Assembly: GCF_003386095.1 (NCBI RefSeq)
Contig: NZ_QREG01000014.1
Coordinates: 115,783 to 179,782, forward strand
Direction of reading: 5' to 3'
From: Marinoscillum furvescens DSM 4134
GTDB taxonomy: Bacteria > Bacteroidota > Bacteroidia > Cytophagales > Cyclobacteriaceae
DNA length: 64,000 bases
In this document: positions 10,452-20,116 of the stretch, one piece after another
Position numbering within the stretch: the stretch's first letter is position 1
Layout of the letters: each line of letters opens with the position of its first letter
Notes under the pieces: generated by a model
What the model was told of the DNA's origin: nothing
What the model saw: only the letters and a program-made list of their open reading frames with translations
Databases searched by the model: none
Translations under genes and position numbers: made by a program

Positions 10452-13400
10452 ATGAAAAACAACAAAGACCTAAAATTAACTTCGTTCCTCCACTCTGCAC
10501 TTCTGATCATGCTTTTAGGTGTAGTTGTGACAAATGCATGGGCTCAAGAGTCGTTTTTTCAGAAAGGAATATCCATCCGCAATTACGAGAAAAGCCACTA
10601 CCACAAGATGGTAGGGTGGGATGATTCCGAATTCAAAGAATTTGCCTATTGGAAAGAAAATTCCCAGGGGGGCATTATGGAATTTATGAACTGGAGAGCC
10701 ATATTTCCACCGGGGTATGACAGTACATCCGCAGACCAATATCCCATGATCATTTTGATGCATGGCGCAGGTGAATCTGGCAGAAAATGGACCGGATATT
10801 TTAACTACGAGCCCACAGACCCTGAGTATGACAACAATGGCCACCACCTGCTCTGGGGTGGGCGCAAGCACCGAAATGCGGTAAATAATGGGAAATTTCC
10901 CGGAATCGTGCTTTTTGCACAAAGCAGCTACAATGCGGCATGGGATTCAGATGAAAAACGTATGCTCGCCGGAATCATCGAGCACATGATCCAGCACTAC
11001 CAGGTAAACCCCTACCGCATCAGTATGCACGGGCTGTCTAACGGAGCGAAAGGCACCTGGGACTTTGTAAACTACCGACCGGATCTGATTGCTGCCATAT
11101 TGCCCATGTCAGGCATCGGAGCAGATCTGGAGTCCACTACGGAAACGCTGACGACTACTCCGGTTTGGCTGTTTCAGGGAGGTGAAGACACCAACCCCAG
11201 CCCGGGGGCCGCTGAGCAGTGGATCGAAACCCTCGAAGAAAAAGGTGGCAAACCCAAACTCACTATCTATCCAGACAATGGTCACAATACCTGGAATGAA
11301 GCGTACTACGAATCGGACTTTTTTCCATTTATGCGAAGGGCAGACAAACGTAACATTCACATTTTTGGAGACACTTCCAATTTGTATATCACCGAGCATG
11401 GAGAGGTAAAACTTGGTTTTTCTGCGGGTTTTTCAGCTTATCAATGGACCAAAGATGGTCAGGACCTTGAGGGTACCGATTCAAGGTACTACACCGTTAT
11501 GGAGCCGGGCACCTATTCCGTCAAGTTCCAAGCTCAAACCACAGGACAGTGGGATGAATCATTTCCTGTAGAAATCGAAGCCTATAGCGGTGACCCTATC
11601 GTGCATATCCCAGACAACAACTTTAAAAGCCTGCTACTCAACGACACCTCGATAAACACCAATGGTGATGGGCAAATTCAGGTTAGTGAAGCAGAAAATT
11701 TTAACGGTCAGCTCAAGGCCAATTCCGCTGACATTCATGATTTAACGGGTATCGCTGCATTCAAAAACATCACGGACCTTCGGGTGCATTACAATAACCT
11801 CACCTCGCTGGATGTGAGCAGCAACAAGAAGTTACAACAACTTCATTGTCAGCACAATATGCTGGAATCACTAAATATCAGCCTGAATCCGGACATCACC
11901 AAGCTACGTTGTTTTGACAACCAGCTGACCGAGCTTAACATCAAAAATGGGAACAATGACCAGTTCGATCTTTTTCAGGCCAAAAACAATGCGCTCTCCT
12001 GCATTCAGGTGGACGATGCACCGGCCGCTGAGGCTCAGTGGAGTGATAATGTAGACCCGGACGTCACCTTCAGAACCCAGTGTGGACAGGCCATAGTCGC
12101 TATCCCAGATGCCAATTTCAAGCAAGCTTTGCTCAACGACCACTCTATAGACACCAATGAGGATGGAGAAATCCAATATGAGGAAGCAGAGCAATACTCC
12201 GGAGAGCTAGTGGTAGAAAACCAACAAATTGACGACCTTACCGGACTGGAGGCTTTTACAGAAATTACCAAACTGGACTTTAAAAACAATAACGTTTCCA
12301 GCCTCAATATTTCGTCCAACACCCAACTACGCGTGGTGATTGGTGCGGCCAATCAACTCTCCAGCGTGAACTTTGGTGACAACTCCAACCTACACACGGT
12401 GAAGCTCAACAGCAATACCCTCACCTCCCTGGAGCCAGGCGCATTACCAGTACTGGAAGTACTGGATATACAGTTTAATCAACTCACTGAACTCACTTTG
12501 AGTGAAAACACGCTCTTGGACACACTGTATTGCAACAACAACCAGTTAACCACACTGAATCTAAAAAATGGGCAAAATGAACATTTAGAGGCATTTGATG
12601 CATCCGCCAATGAACTCACCTGTATAGACGTGAGCAATGTATCGCACGCCGAAGAGAATTGGCAAAATCACGTAGACCCTGGTGTTTCCTTTAAATCTTT
12701 TTGTAACGGTGCAATTGTGAACATCCCAGATCAAAACTTTAAAGATGCGCTGCTGGCCATCTCGGAGCTCAACACCAATCAGGATAGTGAAATACAGGTA
12801 TCAGAGGCCGAAGCATTCAGTGGGCAAATCAATGTCAATTCTGCGGATATCGCTGACCTTACCGGAATCGAGCATTTCACTGCGCTGACTGACCTACGGA
12901 TACACAACAATCAGCTACAGACTCTGGACCTGAGCGCCAATACTGCACTAAAGCAGCTCCATTGCCAGAAAAACAGCTTGACTTCCCTGGACATTAGCGC
13001 AAATCCTAACATCAAAAAACTGCGCTGTTTTCAAAACAGCCTTAGTACCCTCAATGTCCAAAATGGCAACAATGAAAACTTCCACCTATTTCAAGCCACA
13101 GAAAACAACCTTTCCTGTGTACAGGTAGATGACGTGGCCTACGCTGAAAACAACTGGCAAGATGATGTAGATCAGGGAGTGGTTTTCGACACGGATTGCT
13201 CATCAGGGTCGACCAGTCGAATGGCCAAGAGCCAGCAAGCCCAACCTAAGGCGCTGGCTTATCCCAACCCATTCGACACCTACCTCACCATACGATTGGG
13301 AGAAACTCAAGAAAAAAGTGGACGGGTGACTGTTCGGGAAATGACCACAGGCAAGCTGGTGGCACCTAAAGTGTCGTCGAGTTCTTCAGGTCTTTTGAAG

Positions 13401-13478
13401 TTAGACTTTTCTGCTCACCCTCAGGGGCATTACCTCCTGGAAATTCAGGGACGAACTTACCGGGTGATTAAACAGTAG
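10452..13478 (+). CDS. Secreted esterase fused to three Ca-loop/leucine-rich modules, with T9SS signal
   Basis: The 1008-residue protein starts with a signal peptide (1-32). Residues ~45-300 form an alpha/beta hydrolase of the PHB-depolymerase/feruloyl-esterase type: an ILMHGAGESG oxyanion segment, nucleophile Ser196 in GLSNG, an acid in GGEDTN and a histidine in DNGHNTW. After an Ig-like stretch (300-375), three modules begin near 384, 549 and 756. Each opens with IPDxNFK, carries an EF-hand/dockerin-like acidic loop (for example DTNEDGEIQYEEAE), then short leucine-rich repeats and paired cysteines. The C-terminus has AYPNPFDTYLT, a T9SS sorting domain. The substrate is unknown. A strong terminator follows at 13491. 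Confidence 0.88.
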   Translation: MKNNKDLKLTSFLHSALLIMLLGVVVTNAWAQESFFQKGISIRNYEKSHYHKMVGWDDSEFKEFAYWKENSQGGIMEFMNWRAIFPPGYDSTSADQYPMIILMHGAGESGRKWTGYFNYEPTDPEYDNNGHHLLWGGRKHRNAVNNGKFPGIVLFAQSSYNAAWDSDEKRMLAGIIEHMIQHYQVNPYRISMHGLSNGAKGTWDFVNYRPDLIAAILPMSGIGADLESTTETLTTTPVWLFQGGEDTNPSPGAAEQWIETLEEKGGKPKLTIYPDNGHNTWNEAYYESDFFPFMRRADKRNIHIFGDTSNLYITEHGEVKLGFSAGFSAYQWTKDGQDLEGTDSRYYTVMEPGTYSVKFQAQTTGQWDESFPVEIEAYSGDPIVHIPDNNFKSLLLNDTSINTNGDGQIQVSEAENFNGQLKANSADIHDLTGIAAFKNITDLRVHYNNLTSLDVSSNKKLQQLHCQHNMLESLNISLNPDITKLRCFDNQLTELNIKNGNNDQFDLFQAKNNALSCIQVDDAPAAEAQWSDNVDPDVTFRTQCGQAIVAIPDANFKQALLNDHSIDTNEDGEIQYEEAEQYSGELVVENQQIDDLTGLEAFTEITKLDFKNNNVSSLNISSNTQLRVVIGAANQLSSVNFGDNSNLHTVKLNSNTLTSLEPGALPVLEVLDIQFNQLTELTLSENTLLDTLYCNNNQLTTLNLKNGQNEHLEAFDASANELTCIDVSNVSHAEENWQNHVDPGVSFKSFCNGAIVNIPDQNFKDALLAISELNTNQDSEIQVSEAEAFSGQINVNSADIADLTGIEHFTALTDLRIHNNQLQTLDLSANTALKQLHCQKNSLTSLDISANPNIKKLRCFQNSLSTLNVQNGNNENFHLFQATENNLSCVQVDDVAYAENNWQDDVDQGVVFDTDCSSGSTSRMAKSQQAQPKALAYPNPFDTYLTIRLGETQEKSGRVTVREMTTGKLVAPKVSSSSSGLLKLDFSAHPQGHYLLEIQGRTYRVIKQ

Positions 13479-13490
13479 GTAGTGAATCAA

Positions 13491-13529
13491 AAAAGCTCCG
13501 ATCATCTCTAGCGAGTGATCGGAGCTTTT
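13491..13529. terminator. Bidirectional intrinsic terminator between esterase and pyk
   Basis: A perfect 14-bp inverted repeat (13491-13504 and 13516-13529) encloses an 11-nt loop and begins with AAAA and ends with TTTT. It therefore ends transcription on both strands. It lies between the convergent esterase (stop 13478) and pyk (stop 13553). Confidence 0.9.
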
Positions 13530-13552
13530 CATATATAGCCTTCTCTATCAGC

Positions 13553-14986
13553 TTATTCTACCTGACTCACACGCATCATGTTGGTGTGGCCTTTCCAGTG
13601 CATTGGCATACTAGCTGTATTTACAAAGACATCACCTTTTTGGAGATATCCATCATTCACCAATACAGTTTCTATGTGTTGTAGTGTTTCATCTATGCCT
13701 TCGGTCTTGTCATAGTAAAACCCTGTTACACCCCACAAAAGGTTAAGCTGCCTCAGCAAGTGCTTTTGATTGGTGAAAATAAAGATATAAGACTTAGGAC
13801 GATGCTTTGACAATCTATATGCCGTATATCCAGATTTGGTCATACCGACCAGTGCCTGAGCACCTACCTGGTCACTCATTCTACAAGCCGAGCGAACAAG
13901 CAAATCATTCAATCGTGTAGAAGAAGATTCTTTTTCGTCGTGATACTTAGAGTATATAGAATTGGCCTCCGACTCTATCGCCACGATTGTTTTTGCCATT
14001 TGCTGTACAGCCTGCACCGGAAACTTACCTGAAGCAGATTCTGCAGACAACATCAATGCATCAGCACCATCAAAAACGGCATTGGCCACATCATTGGTTT
14101 CTGCACGTGTAGGACGCGGGTTTTCTATCATGCTCTCCATCATCTGAGTAGCAATAATCACCGGCTTACCTGCTTCATTACATTTCTTCACCATTCGCTT
14201 TTGCAGCAAAGGCACATTTTCCGACGGTACCTCCACACCCAGGTCACCACGTGCTACCATCAGGCCGTCAGTTTGTTCTATGATCTCATCCAGATTAGTA
14301 ATGGCTTCTGGTTTTTCGATCTTAGCGATCACTTTAGTATTGATACCAGCTTTTTTGATACGTTCTTTGATGTCTATAATATCACTGGCTTTACGTACAA
14401 AAGATAGGGCAACCCACTCCAGGTCAAACTGAAAAGCAAACTCCAAATCTTCTATATCCTTTTCGGTCATAGAAGGTGCTGATACATTAGAGTTAGGCAA
14501 ATTGATGCCCTTGCGAGACTTTAACAATTCGCCATGCACTACTTCTGTATGCACGTTATTACCATCTACTTTGATCGTTTTCAGCTCGATGTTTCCATCG
14601 TCGATCAGTATAGTATCTCCGGGCTTCACATCATTTACGATACCCTCATATACTGTGCTCACTTTTTCGCTGGTCCCCAGCATTTCTTCAGTAGTGATGA
14701 TAAGAGGCTGACCTGGCGCTATTGGCACCCCGTCATTTTCTACCTTACCCACTCTGATTTTTGGTCCCTGAAGATCTTGAAGTAGTGCCACATTAGCACC
14801 CAATTCTTCATTGAGCTCACGTACCATTTGGATAGTACTCTGGTGGTCTTCATGACTACCATGCGAAAAATTCAGTCGAAACACATTGGCTCCGGCTTTA
14901 ATCAATTCGCGCAATGTCTCCTTATTTCGGCTGGCAGGCCCGATGGTGGCTACTATTTTAGTCTTCTTAAAAAGCGCTTCTTTCAT
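13553..14986 (-). CDS. pyk: Pyruvate kinase
   Basis: The 477-residue protein converts phosphoenolpyruvate and ADP to pyruvate and ATP in the last step of glycolysis. Family motifs are in order: KIVATIGPASRNKETL at the start, FRLNFSHGSHEDH, ALLQDLQGPKIRVG, the active-site segment KIEKPEAI with the catalytic lysine, MVARGDLGVEVPSE, and PVIIATQMMESM. The length matches single-domain-B bacterial enzymes without an extra C-terminal phosphotransferase domain. It precedes, on the same strand in transcription order after a gap of about 98 bp, the IPExxxVDY gene at 15085-15519, an arrangement common in Bacteroidota (from memory). The two are probably co-transcribed, with pyk second. Confidence 0.97.
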   Translation of the reverse strand: MKEALFKKTKIVATIGPASRNKETLRELIKAGANVFRLNFSHGSHEDHQSTIQMVRELNEELGANVALLQDLQGPKIRVGKVENDGVPIAPGQPLIITTEEMLGTSEKVSTVYEGIVNDVKPGDTILIDDGNIELKTIKVDGNNVHTEVVHGELLKSRKGINLPNSNVSAPSMTEKDIEDLEFAFQFDLEWVALSFVRKASDIIDIKERIKKAGINTKVIAKIEKPEAITNLDEIIEQTDGLMVARGDLGVEVPSENVPLLQKRMVKKCNEAGKPVIIATQMMESMIENPRPTRAETNDVANAVFDGADALMLSAESASGKFPVQAVQQMAKTIVAIESEANSIYSKYHDEKESSSTRLNDLLVRSACRMSDQVGAQALVGMTKSGYTAYRLSKHRPKSYIFIFTNQKHLLRQLNLLWGVTGFYYDKTEGIDETLQHIETVLVNDGYLQKGDVFVNTASMPMHWKGHTNMMRVSQVE

Positions 14987-15084
14987 ACCTAAAATGTAAG
15001 TGTTGTATTTGCAGTCGATTCAAAAATATGGGCAAATATCTAACTACCTGACAGTATATCCACCCGTTTTTAAGATATTCTTTA

Positions 15085-15519
15085 TCAGAACAGTAAATTA
15101 TCTTTCATTTTCACTCGTTCCACATCGATTTGCACACAATAATCGATGACTGGTAGTTGCTTGAGATCCAAAACTAACGTTTTCGCCCAGTTTTCTTTGG
15201 TTTGATTAGTTATCTTCAGAAGATAATCGAATTGTTGCAGCTCAGAAACCAAATGTTGATTGCCCACCACATTAGAAGAAACCAGGCGGTTTTTGATAAG
15301 GCACACCTTATAATAGTCGCCTTCATCTGTCATAGACGATGCCCGTATCTGTCGATTATCGGCAAAATCAATTTTCAAATCTTCACTTTTTACAAGGTGA
15401 ATATCCTCCAGCTGATTGATGTGCCAGGCCAGCTTGTACTCCCTCGCGCTGGATACTATTCCTATCAGCTCAAAATCTATTGGATAATCAGATGTCAGCC
15501 TACTCTTCTTCATCCTCAT
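15085..15519 (-). CDS. IPExxxVDY family protein
   Basis: This small protein of 144 residues has no signal peptide. Near the C-terminus it carries LPVIDYCVQIDVE, which corresponds to the IPExxxVDY motif that names this Bacteroidota family, here with the Ile-Pro-Glu altered to Leu-Pro-Val. Its function is not known. Family members usually sit beside pyruvate kinase and the acpP-fabF-rnc genes, exactly as here. It is transcribed toward pyk and is divergent from acpP, with a 127-bp promoter region between them. The alternative start at Met3 cannot be excluded. Confidence 0.85.
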   Translation of the reverse strand: MRMKKSRLTSDYPIDFELIGIVSSAREYKLAWHINQLEDIHLVKSEDLKIDFADNRQIRASSMTDEGDYYKVCLIKNRLVSSNVVGNQHLVSELQQFDYLLKITNQTKENWAKTLVLDLKQLPVIDYCVQIDVERVKMKDNLLF

Positions 15520-15585
15520 GATTAATGTGTGGCTAAAATACCCAAAACAGCGTTTTTCGCACCATTCTTTAAGGGTTTAAATTGT

Positions 15586-15617
15586 TTTGATTTTAATGAT
15601 CAGAATGTATTTCTTTG
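15586..15617 (+). promoter_or_regulatory. Candidate Bacteroidota-type promoter for acpP-fabF
   Basis: TTTG at 15586-15589 is followed after 20 nt by TTTCTTTG at 15610-15617. This fits the Bacteroidota sigma factor consensus TTTG-N19-TAnnTTTG with one mismatch in the downstream box. The acpP start lies 30 bp further on. The assignment is by eye only. Confidence 0.45.
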
Positions 15618-15646
15618 CACTGGATTTTTAACTAAATATTACAAAA

Positions 15647-15883
15647 ATGTCAGAAATAGCACAAAAGGTTAAGTCAATCATCATTGACAAATTAGGTGTT
15701 GAAGAATCAGAAGTGACTACTGAGGCGAGCTTCACCAACGACTTGGGAGCTGACTCATTGGATACTGTGGAGCTGATCATGGAGTTCGAAAAAGAATTTA
15801 ATATTTCTATCCCTGACGATCAAGCAGAAAACATCGCTACTGTAGGTCAGGCAATATCATATCTCGAAGAAAACGTAAAATAA
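15647..15883 (+). CDS. acpP: Acyl carrier protein
   Basis: This acidic protein of 78 residues carries the phosphopantetheine attachment motif [14 protein letters not shown], whose Ser is the modified residue. It shuttles growing acyl chains on 4'-phosphopantetheine during fatty acid synthesis. Length and charge pattern are those of type II ACPs. It lies 25 bp upstream of fabF and is surely co-transcribed with it. A likely promoter is seen at 15586-15617. Confidence 0.98.
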   Translation: MSEIAQKVKSIIIDKLGVEESEVTTEASFTNDLGADSLDTVELIMEFEKEFNISIPDDQAENIATVGQAISYLEENVK

Positions 15884-15908
15884 TTCACTTACCCATTTTA
15901 GAAATTTT

Positions 15909-17162
15909 ATGGAGTTAAAAAGAGTCGTAGTTACGGGAATCGGTGCATTAACACCGTTAGGAAACAATAAGAATGATTATTGGGACGCACTTGCTAAGGG
16001 TGTTAGCGGTGCCGCTCCTATAACTCGATTCGATGCGGAGAAATTCCGCACCAAATTCGCCTGTGAGGTCAAAAATTTCGATCCCTTACAGTTCTTAGAT
16101 CGAAAAGAGGCCCGAAAAATGGACCCCAATGCTCAGTATGGCATGGTAGCCGGTGATGAGGCTATTGTGGACTCAGGCATGGATTTGGAAAAAATCAACA
16201 AAGATAGAGTTGGTGTAATATGGGGTAGCGGCATAGGTGGTTTTACCACATTCCAGGATGAAGTGATGAACTTTGCCAATGGAGACGGCTCCCCTCGCTT
16301 CAACCCTTTCTTTGTTCCTAAAATGATCCTGGACATCACTCCAGGTCTTCTTTCTATCAAATACGGCTTCAGAGGTCCTAACTTCGCAACCGTATCTGCT
16401 TGTGCATCCTCTAACAATGCCCTTACCGACGCACTTAACTACATCCGGCTAGGAAAAGCCAATGTAATCCTTACGGGTGGTTCTGAAGCGGCAGTAAACG
16501 AAAGTGGTATCGGAGGATTCAATGCAATGAAAGCACTCTCTGAGCGAAACGACTCACCTGAAACAGCATCCAGACCTTATGACAAAGACAGAGATGGATT
16601 TGTACTGGGAGAAGGTGCCGGTGCGCTCGTTTTAGAAGAGCTCGAGCATGCAAAAGCTCGTGGAGCTAAAATTTACGCTGAAGTACTGGGAGCCGGTATG
16701 TCTGCAGATGCTCATCATATCACAGCACCTCACCCTGAGGGTGACGGTATCGTACTGGTGATGAACGAAGCACTGTCTGACGCCAACATAGACCCTACAG
16801 CTGTAGACTATGTAAACACTCATGGTACCTCTACACCACTGGGCGATTCTGGTGAGGTAAAAGCCATCCAAAAAGTATTCGGAGATCACGCATACAATAT
16901 CAACATCAGCAGTACCAAGTCCATGACCGGACACCTATTGGGAGCTGCAGGTGCCGTGGAAAGTATCGCATCATTGATGGCACTGGAGCGAGGAATCATC
17001 CCTCCTACCATCAACCACTTTACTGATGATCCGGATATCGATCCGAAACTCAACCTTACATTTAATGAAGCACAAAAACGCGAAGTAAATGTAGTGATGA
17101 GCAATACATTTGGTTTTGGTGGTCACAACACTTCTATTGTTTTTGGTAAATACAACGGGTAG
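15909..17162 (+). CDS. fabF: Beta-ketoacyl-ACP synthase II
   Basis: The 417-residue condensing enzyme extends acyl-ACP with malonyl-ACP. The nucleophile Cys165 sits in VSACASSNNAL. The two catalytic histidines are in NTHGTSTPLGD and SMTGHLLGAAG, and the C-terminal glycine-rich FGFGGHN loop is present. The reading begins MELKRVVVTGIGALTPLG, typical of FabF. Its last base overlaps the GTG start of rnc, so the two are translationally coupled. The acpP-fabF-rnc order is also found in many other bacteria. Confidence 0.98.
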   Translation: MELKRVVVTGIGALTPLGNNKNDYWDALAKGVSGAAPITRFDAEKFRTKFACEVKNFDPLQFLDRKEARKMDPNAQYGMVAGDEAIVDSGMDLEKINKDRVGVIWGSGIGGFTTFQDEVMNFANGDGSPRFNPFFVPKMILDITPGLLSIKYGFRGPNFATVSACASSNNALTDALNYIRLGKANVILTGGSEAAVNESGIGGFNAMKALSERNDSPETASRPYDKDRDGFVLGEGAGALVLEELEHAKARGAKIYAEVLGAGMSADAHHITAPHPEGDGIVLVMNEALSDANIDPTAVDYVNTHGTSTPLGDSGEVKAIQKVFGDHAYNINISSTKSMTGHLLGAAGAVESIASLMALERGIIPPTINHFTDDPDIDPKLNLTFNEAQKREVNVVMSNTFGFGGHNTSIVFGKYNG

Positions 17163-17908
17163 TGCCCTCGGTCTTTAGGAAGTCTCACGGCTATCTTCGT
17201 TACCTCTTTTCTTCCGAGGAAAAAGACCTGTATAAAAAGTTTAAAATCATTACTGGTCGCAGGCCCAACAACATCAAGTTGTACGAACGGGCCACGCGAC
17301 ACGTAAGTGCTGCCGAAATAAACGAAAAAGGCCTCAAGGACTCCTACGAACGATTGGAGTACCTTGGTGACGCCATTTTGGGTATGATAGTAGCAGAAAT
17401 GCTCTATAAGCGCTTCCCATTCAAGGAGGAAGGCTTCCTCACCGAACTGAGGTCTAAAATCGTCAATAGAGAATCGCTCAACAACCTTTCGAAAAAAATA
17501 GGCCTCAAAGGACTTGTGAAGTATCATAAGCACGGCGGTGCTGGAATTTCTCACAAGTCAGTCTATGGTGATTCACTCGAAGCCCTGATCGGTGCTTTAT
17601 ACCTGGACCAGGGCTTTAGATACAGCAAAAAATTTATCCAGCATCGACTGATAGGCCCTCACTTCGATTTTGAAGAGCTGGCCAAAACCACTACCAACTA
17701 CAAGAGTAAAATCATCGAATGGGCACAAAAAGAAAACAAAGCCATTCGGTTTGAGATTATCCAATCCAATGAAGATGCCAGAGACAAGCAGTTTATCTCT
17801 CAGGTGTTCATTGATGACGAAGCCCTCGAAAAAGGCTTTGGCTTTAGTAAAAAGAAAGCAGAACAAGACGCTGCACAAAAATCACTGGAGCAGCTAAACC
17901 TCGAATAA
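17162..17908 (+). CDS. rnc: Ribonuclease III
   Basis: The 248-residue protein has the RNase III signature YERLEYLGDAILGMIVAEMLY near residues 60-80, the second acidic site in GDSLEALIGALYLD, and a C-terminal double-stranded RNA-binding domain (about 175-245) ending in the KKKAEQDAAQKSLE helix. It cuts double-stranded RNA in rRNA maturation. The start is a GTG whose first base is the last base of the fabF stop. A short extra basic N-terminus (residues 1-40) precedes the catalytic domain. nadE follows after a single base. Confidence 0.96.
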   Translation: MPSVFRKSHGYLRYLFSSEEKDLYKKFKIITGRRPNNIKLYERATRHVSAAEINEKGLKDSYERLEYLGDAILGMIVAEMLYKRFPFKEEGFLTELRSKIVNRESLNNLSKKIGLKGLVKYHKHGGAGISHKSVYGDSLEALIGALYLDQGFRYSKKFIQHRLIGPHFDFEELAKTTTNYKSKIIEWAQKENKAIRFEIIQSNEDARDKQFISQVFIDDEALEKGFGFSKKKAEQDAAQKSLEQLNLE

Positions 17909-17909
17909 G

Positions 17910-19763
17910 GTGGCAAACAAAAAAATAAAAGTAGGCGGTGCATGTCTCAACCAGATTCCAATAAACTGGGAAAACAACCTGCAAAACATCCGATCTGCTA
18001 TAGCCCAGGCACGTGACGAACAAATAAAAATCCTCTGTCTACCCGAACTTTGCATCACTGGTTATGGCTGTGAGGACCTTTTTTTAAGTGAATGGCTTCC
18101 TCAGAAAGCGCTAGACAAGCTTCTCACCCTACTTCCGGACTGCTCGGACATTGCCGTAGCGGTGGGAATACCTTTTCTATATGAAGGCCATGTATATAAC
18201 ACCACGGCATTTATAGCTCAGGGCGAAATCAAAGGCATCTATGCCAAACAAAAACTGGCCAATGATGGCGTACACTACGAACCCAGATGGTTTACTCCCT
18301 GGCCAGCAGGCAAAGTAGTTAATGTAAGTGTAGGTGAGCAGCAAATCCCATTTGGACATATTACGATCACCCATGAAGGGTTGAAAATCGGTTTTGAGAT
18401 CTGTGAAGATGCCTGGAGAGAAGATCGGCCAGGGGTCCACCCGATCAATCACGGTGCAGACCTGATCCTCAACCCATCTGCGAGCCATTTTGCATTTGGC
18501 AAAGCCAACTACCGCGAAAACCTAGTTATTCGTAGCTCAGACCTCCTCAAGTGTACCTATGTATATGCCAATTTATTAGGCAATGAGTCTGGCAGAATGA
18601 TCTATGACGGAGATATTTTAATTGCTCAAAATGGCGAGTTGAAAGCCAAAAATGCACGCCTGTCATTCAAAGACTTTAAAACACTTGGTTGCGAGATAGA
18701 TTTTGAGGATGGCGCGAACAGTGATACGGACATTCGCCCAGACGTAGATGGTGCCACTGAAGAGTTTGGCCAGGCCGCCTCTCTGGCCTTGTTTGATTAT
18801 TTGCGCAAAAGCCGGGCTAAAGGATTTGTGCTTTCGTTAAGCGGTGGTGCTGACTCCAGTAGTATAGCCACACTAGTAGCACTTGCAGTAAAAAACGGCC
18901 TTAAAGAATTGGGCTTTGACGAATTTAACCGCAAACTTCACGGCCAGCTGCATCAGGCAGATGACTGGAAAGGTCTGGTAGGACAGCTGCTATATACCGC
19001 CTACCAGGGCACAAAAAACTCCTCTGAGGACACACTCAACTCAGCAAAGACATTAGCAGAAAGTATTGGCGCGCAGTTTTATCACTGGACCATAGACCGG
19101 GAAGTAGCAGCCTATACTGAGTCTATAGAAGAGGTACTGCAACGCAAGCTTACCTGGCAACAAGACGACATTGCACTCCAAAACATACAAGCCCGGGCCA
19201 GATCTCCGATCATCTGGATGCTGGCCAACATCCAGGGCTGCCTCCTGCTGTCTACCTCAAACCGCAGCGAGGGTGACGTAGGCTACGCTACCATGGATGG
19301 TGATACCAGCGGCAGCATCTCTCCCATTGCTGCAGTGGATAAGCAGTTTGTACTCAGCTGGCTAAAATTTGCCGAAGCCCAGCTAGGCTTTGATGGCCTG
19401 GCCAAAGTCAACAGCCTCGCCCCCACTGCCGAGCTAAGACCGCAGGATCAGCACCAAACAGATGAAATCGACCTGATGCCCTACGCAGTGCTGGTAGACA
19501 TTGAAACCAAAGCCATCAGAGATCGAAAATCTCCCGTGGAGGTGTACAATAGGCTCAAAGGAAAATGGCCGGATCATGTACTCCTCAAGCAGTGGATTCA
19601 TAAGTTTTTTAGAATGTGGTCCATCAATCAATGGAAAAGGGAACGAATTGCGCCTAGTTTTCATTTAGATGATTTCAATGTGGACCCTCGCACATGGTGT
19701 CGATTTCCGATACTTTCGAGTGGGTTTAAAGAAGAACTAGACGAGCTCGATAAACTTAAATAG
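17910..19763 (+). CDS. nadE: Glutamine-dependent NAD+ synthetase
   Basis: This 617-residue two-domain enzyme makes NAD+ from deamido-NAD+, ATP and glutamine. The N-terminal nitrilase-type glutaminase shows the Glu-Lys-Cys triad in LPELCITGYG, YAKQKLANDGVHYE and GFEICEDAWR. The C-terminal ATP pyrophosphatase domain has the P-loop LSLSGGADSSS and the GDVGYATMDGDTSG segment. The start is GTG, one base after the rnc stop, giving MANKKIKVGGACLNQIP. It closes the acpP-fabF-rnc-nadE run. The gene at 19779 is convergent and only 15 bp away. Confidence 0.96.
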   Translation: MANKKIKVGGACLNQIPINWENNLQNIRSAIAQARDEQIKILCLPELCITGYGCEDLFLSEWLPQKALDKLLTLLPDCSDIAVAVGIPFLYEGHVYNTTAFIAQGEIKGIYAKQKLANDGVHYEPRWFTPWPAGKVVNVSVGEQQIPFGHITITHEGLKIGFEICEDAWREDRPGVHPINHGADLILNPSASHFAFGKANYRENLVIRSSDLLKCTYVYANLLGNESGRMIYDGDILIAQNGELKAKNARLSFKDFKTLGCEIDFEDGANSDTDIRPDVDGATEEFGQAASLALFDYLRKSRAKGFVLSLSGGADSSSIATLVALAVKNGLKELGFDEFNRKLHGQLHQADDWKGLVGQLLYTAYQGTKNSSEDTLNSAKTLAESIGAQFYHWTIDREVAAYTESIEEVLQRKLTWQQDDIALQNIQARARSPIIWMLANIQGCLLLSTSNRSEGDVGYATMDGDTSGSISPIAAVDKQFVLSWLKFAEAQLGFDGLAKVNSLAPTAELRPQDQHQTDEIDLMPYAVLVDIETKAIRDRKSPVEVYNRLKGKWPDHVLLKQWIHKFFRMWSINQWKRERIAPSFHLDDFNVDPRTWCRFPILSSGFKEELDELDKLK

Positions 19764-19778
19764 ACGCAGTTTCCCGGG

Positions 19779-20000
19779 CTATGGCACCGGATCATACCCA
19801 CTACCACCCCAGGGATGGCATTTGGCAATGCGACGAATGGCCAGCCAGGTACCTTTAAAGACGCCATGTTTCATAATGGCATCTTTGGCATAGTGTGAAC
19901 AGGTAGGCGTAAACCTGCAAGTGCTGGGAAACAATGGTGATATGCTGTACTGATAAAACAGTACCGGAAGAATAAAAAGCTTGCGGATTACGTTTTTCAC
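19779..20000 (-). CDS. yidD: Membrane protein insertion efficiency factor
   Basis: The 73 residues show the full YidD pattern: a hydrophobic start [19 protein letters not shown], the cysteine core [15 protein letters not shown], and the end [13 protein letters not shown]. YidD is a small amphipathic membrane-associated protein that helps YidC-dependent insertion. In other phyla it neighbours rnpA and yidC; here it stands alone between nadE and a BamA-like gene. Confidence 0.95.
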   Translation of the reverse strand: MKNVIRKLFILPVLFYQYSISPLFPSTCRFTPTCSHYAKDAIMKHGVFKGTWLAIRRIAKCHPWGGSGYDPVP

Positions 20001-20116
20001 TCATCAAAAGTACCCAGCAAATTTGGCACGAACAATTATATTCGCTCTGTTTGCAAGTTAGCTTACAGTATGCACCGTCTGAATACCGATATCTAAAAAC
20101 CCGAACAACGACAGAA

